The notes under the pieces were generated by a model that made no database searches, was not told where the DNA came from, and saw nothing but the letters and a program-made list of their open reading frames with translations. Below, in pieces: positions 62,482 to 64,000 of a stretch of DNA of 64,000 nt (the first letter of the stretch is position 1; each line of letters starts with the position of its first letter). The position numbers and the translations under genes are program-made. Source of the stretch: Sapria himalayana (taxonomy: Eukaryota > Streptophyta > Magnoliopsida > Malpighiales > Rafflesiaceae); contig JAREIK010002459.1 in assembly GCA_029783825.1 (NCBI GenBank), forward strand, positions 351,918 to 415,917, read 5' to 3'.

Positions 62482-64000
62482 ATGTTTAACACCCTATATT
62501 GGAATTTAAGAGGAGTGGCTAACACTCCAATGCTAAATAGATTAAGAAAACTATTTAAAATTCATAAGATTAAAATAGCATTCTTAGCAGACCCAATGGC
62601 AAACAAAACACAACTAGATAAATACAAGTGGAAAATTGGTTTAGACAAAGCCTTTTCTAATTCAAAGGGTAACTTATGGGTATTGTGGAATAACTCAATA
62701 GAAATTAATATAATTGCAGAGGTGGAAAAAATAATCAGTCTCAAATTAGGAAGTCAATTAGGATTGATTATGTCAGTGGTGTATGCGAGCAACATAAAGG
62801 AAGATAGGAAAACATTATGGCAAGAAATGCTAGCTCTAGCGGCATTGAAGCTTCCATGGATTATTGGAGGAGACTTCAATGTAATTAGAAATGCCAATGA
62901 GAAAAGAGGAGGTAGGCCTCCAGATCAATCGGCTCTTGCACAGTTTAATGAGGTTATAGCCAGTGCTAGCCTACTGGAGGCAAGCTTCCTTGGCTCAAAC
63001 TACACATGGTGTAATAACTAGAAAAGAAGAGGAGCCATCTAGTCGAGACTGGATCGAGTCTTATTCAACTCAAAATGGATAGACAATATGGAGGGAATAA
63101 TGGTAAAACACCTAAGCAGAACATGCTTGGATCATAGCCCGCTATTGATAACACCTGAAAAAAGTGAAGGGAGGTCTAAAGGTTTTAAATTTGAAAATAT
63201 GTGGGGAATGCATAAAGAATTTGATGATATTATCAAAGAAGCTTGGGAAAAGCCAATTTCAGGCAACCCTATGCAAATCCTAGCTAAGAAGCTTCAAAAT
63301 CTTCGGCTGACATTATGTAGATGGAATAAAGAGGTCTTTGGAAATATTAACAAAAAAAATATAAGAAACAGAACAAGAAGTGGTCAAATTAGAAATAGAA
63401 CATGAACAAAATCAGGATGATACCTCAAGAATAAAAGTTAGTAAGGCTAAAGCATAACTAAGGATGAGATTTCATATGGAAGAGGTCTTTTGGAAACAAA
63501 AGGCAAGAGTCAAGTGGTTAAAAGATGGAGACAAGCATACGAAATACTTTAATATGATGGCTAAAATTAGAATTCATAAACAAAAAATAAAGGGATTAAA
63601 AGCAGCTAATGGAAAATGGACTTATAAAGAAGAAGAAATAAAAAACGTACTTGAAGATTATTTTAAAAAACTTTTATGTGAGCCATATAGAACTAGAAGG
63701 GATACATTAATTCAAAACATCAAGAAAAGAATCTCAAAAGATGATAATAAATCATTAGAAGCATTACCTATGGAAGAAGAAGTAAAGGAAGCAGTATTCG
63801 CCTCAAATAAAGATAGTGCGGCAGGCCATGATGGTTGGAATATTGGATTCTTTCAACGCAGCTGGCCGATTATTAAAAAAGAATTAATTGCTGCCATTTC
63901 CTGGATCTTCTCTGGGGCAGAAATTAACAAGGCATGGGCCAAATCTTATATTGTTATGGTTCCTAAGAAGGAAAACCCACAGACTGGAGAGGACTATAGG
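62482..64000 (+). pseudogene. LINE ORF2: endonuclease and start of reverse transcriptase
   Basis: ATG 62482 opens an APE-type endonuclease: LYWNLRGVAN, IAFLADPMANK (family Glu in the catalytic place, here Asp), SVVYASN, WIIGGDFNVIRNANEKRGG, then SRLDRVLFNSKW and DHSPLLI. Stops at 63019 and near 63043 stand where the family has Trp (NN-stop-KRRG and AI-stop-SRLDRV). A frameshift at the A run 63351-63358 moves to the frame that continues to the window end with FWKQKARVKWLKDGDKHTKY, then the N-terminal reverse transcriptase part DSAAGHDGWNIGFFQRSWPI and SYIVMVPKKENPQTGEDYR. One more stop lies near 63450. The copy is inactive, and the catalytic palm (YADD) is outside the window. Confidence 0.9.

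Larger units (their letters stand above)
60860..64000 (+). mobile_element. L1-type LINE, 5' portion, runs off the window
   Basis: This is a non-LTR retrotransposon with ORF1 (60971-62356) and ORF2 (from 62482). ORF1 has a DUF4283-like domain and a CCHC knuckle, and ORF2 has an endonuclease followed by the beginning of a reverse transcriptase. The 5' edge is placed approximately. The 3' half lies beyond the window. Stops and one frameshift show the copy is inactive, but it is less decayed than the hAT element. Confidence 0.88.

Overview
The window is nuclear DNA from a land plant, most likely a flowering plant. It holds no intact host gene. The evidence is the AT-rich background and the transposon families: En/Spm-type CACTA elements with Transpos_assoc and Transposase_24 domains, an Ac-type hAT element, a Ty1/Copia remnant, L1-type LINEs whose ORF1 has a DUF4283-like domain with a CCHC knuckle and whose ORF2 has an RNase H tail, and a captured fragment of a plant TRM9-like tRNA methyltransferase. 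I cannot name the species.

The dominant structure is a huge, strongly degenerate tetranucleotide array. It reads TATC/TCTA on the + strand from about 8.94 to 55.05 kb, then inverts to GATA/TAGA from 55.05 to 60.04 kb. About 31 kb of this is array DNA; without the insertions it would be one block. Three DNA transposons are nested in it: a hAT element (19217-22710), a 9.7 kb CACTA-like element (B, 23094-32840) and a 6.9 kb CACTA element (C, 43342-50247). Their apparent target-site duplications (7/8 TCTATCTA/TTTATCTA, TAT/TAT, ATC/ATC) fit array sequence, so the array is older than the insertions.

Layout: 1-2847 is the end of a partial CACTA copy (copy 0), which runs into a short GATA tract (2848-3045). 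3046-8943 is the 5' half of a second copy (A); it carries a TRM9 pseudogene and breaks off inside the first transposase exon exactly where the main array begins. 8941-60039 is the array with its three nested elements. 60040-60362 is the decayed C-terminus of one LINE ORF2. 60.9-64.0 kb is the 5' portion of a second, better preserved but nonsense-ridden LINE that runs off the window.

The CACTA copies are related. Copies 0, A and C share a leader of roughly 350 bp. A, B and C share TTATA/ACTATA-type tandem repeats, amplified in C. A and B share a 5' subterminal region of nearly 2 kb in opposite orientation. None looks autonomous: no DDE transposase core is visible. Most coding remnants show premature stops or frameshifts, and several stops are TGG to TAG or CAA/CAG to TAA/TAG type, as expected from cytosine deamination in silenced, methylated repeats. 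The many long reading frames inside the array encode only Tyr-Leu-Ser-Ile repeats and are not genes.
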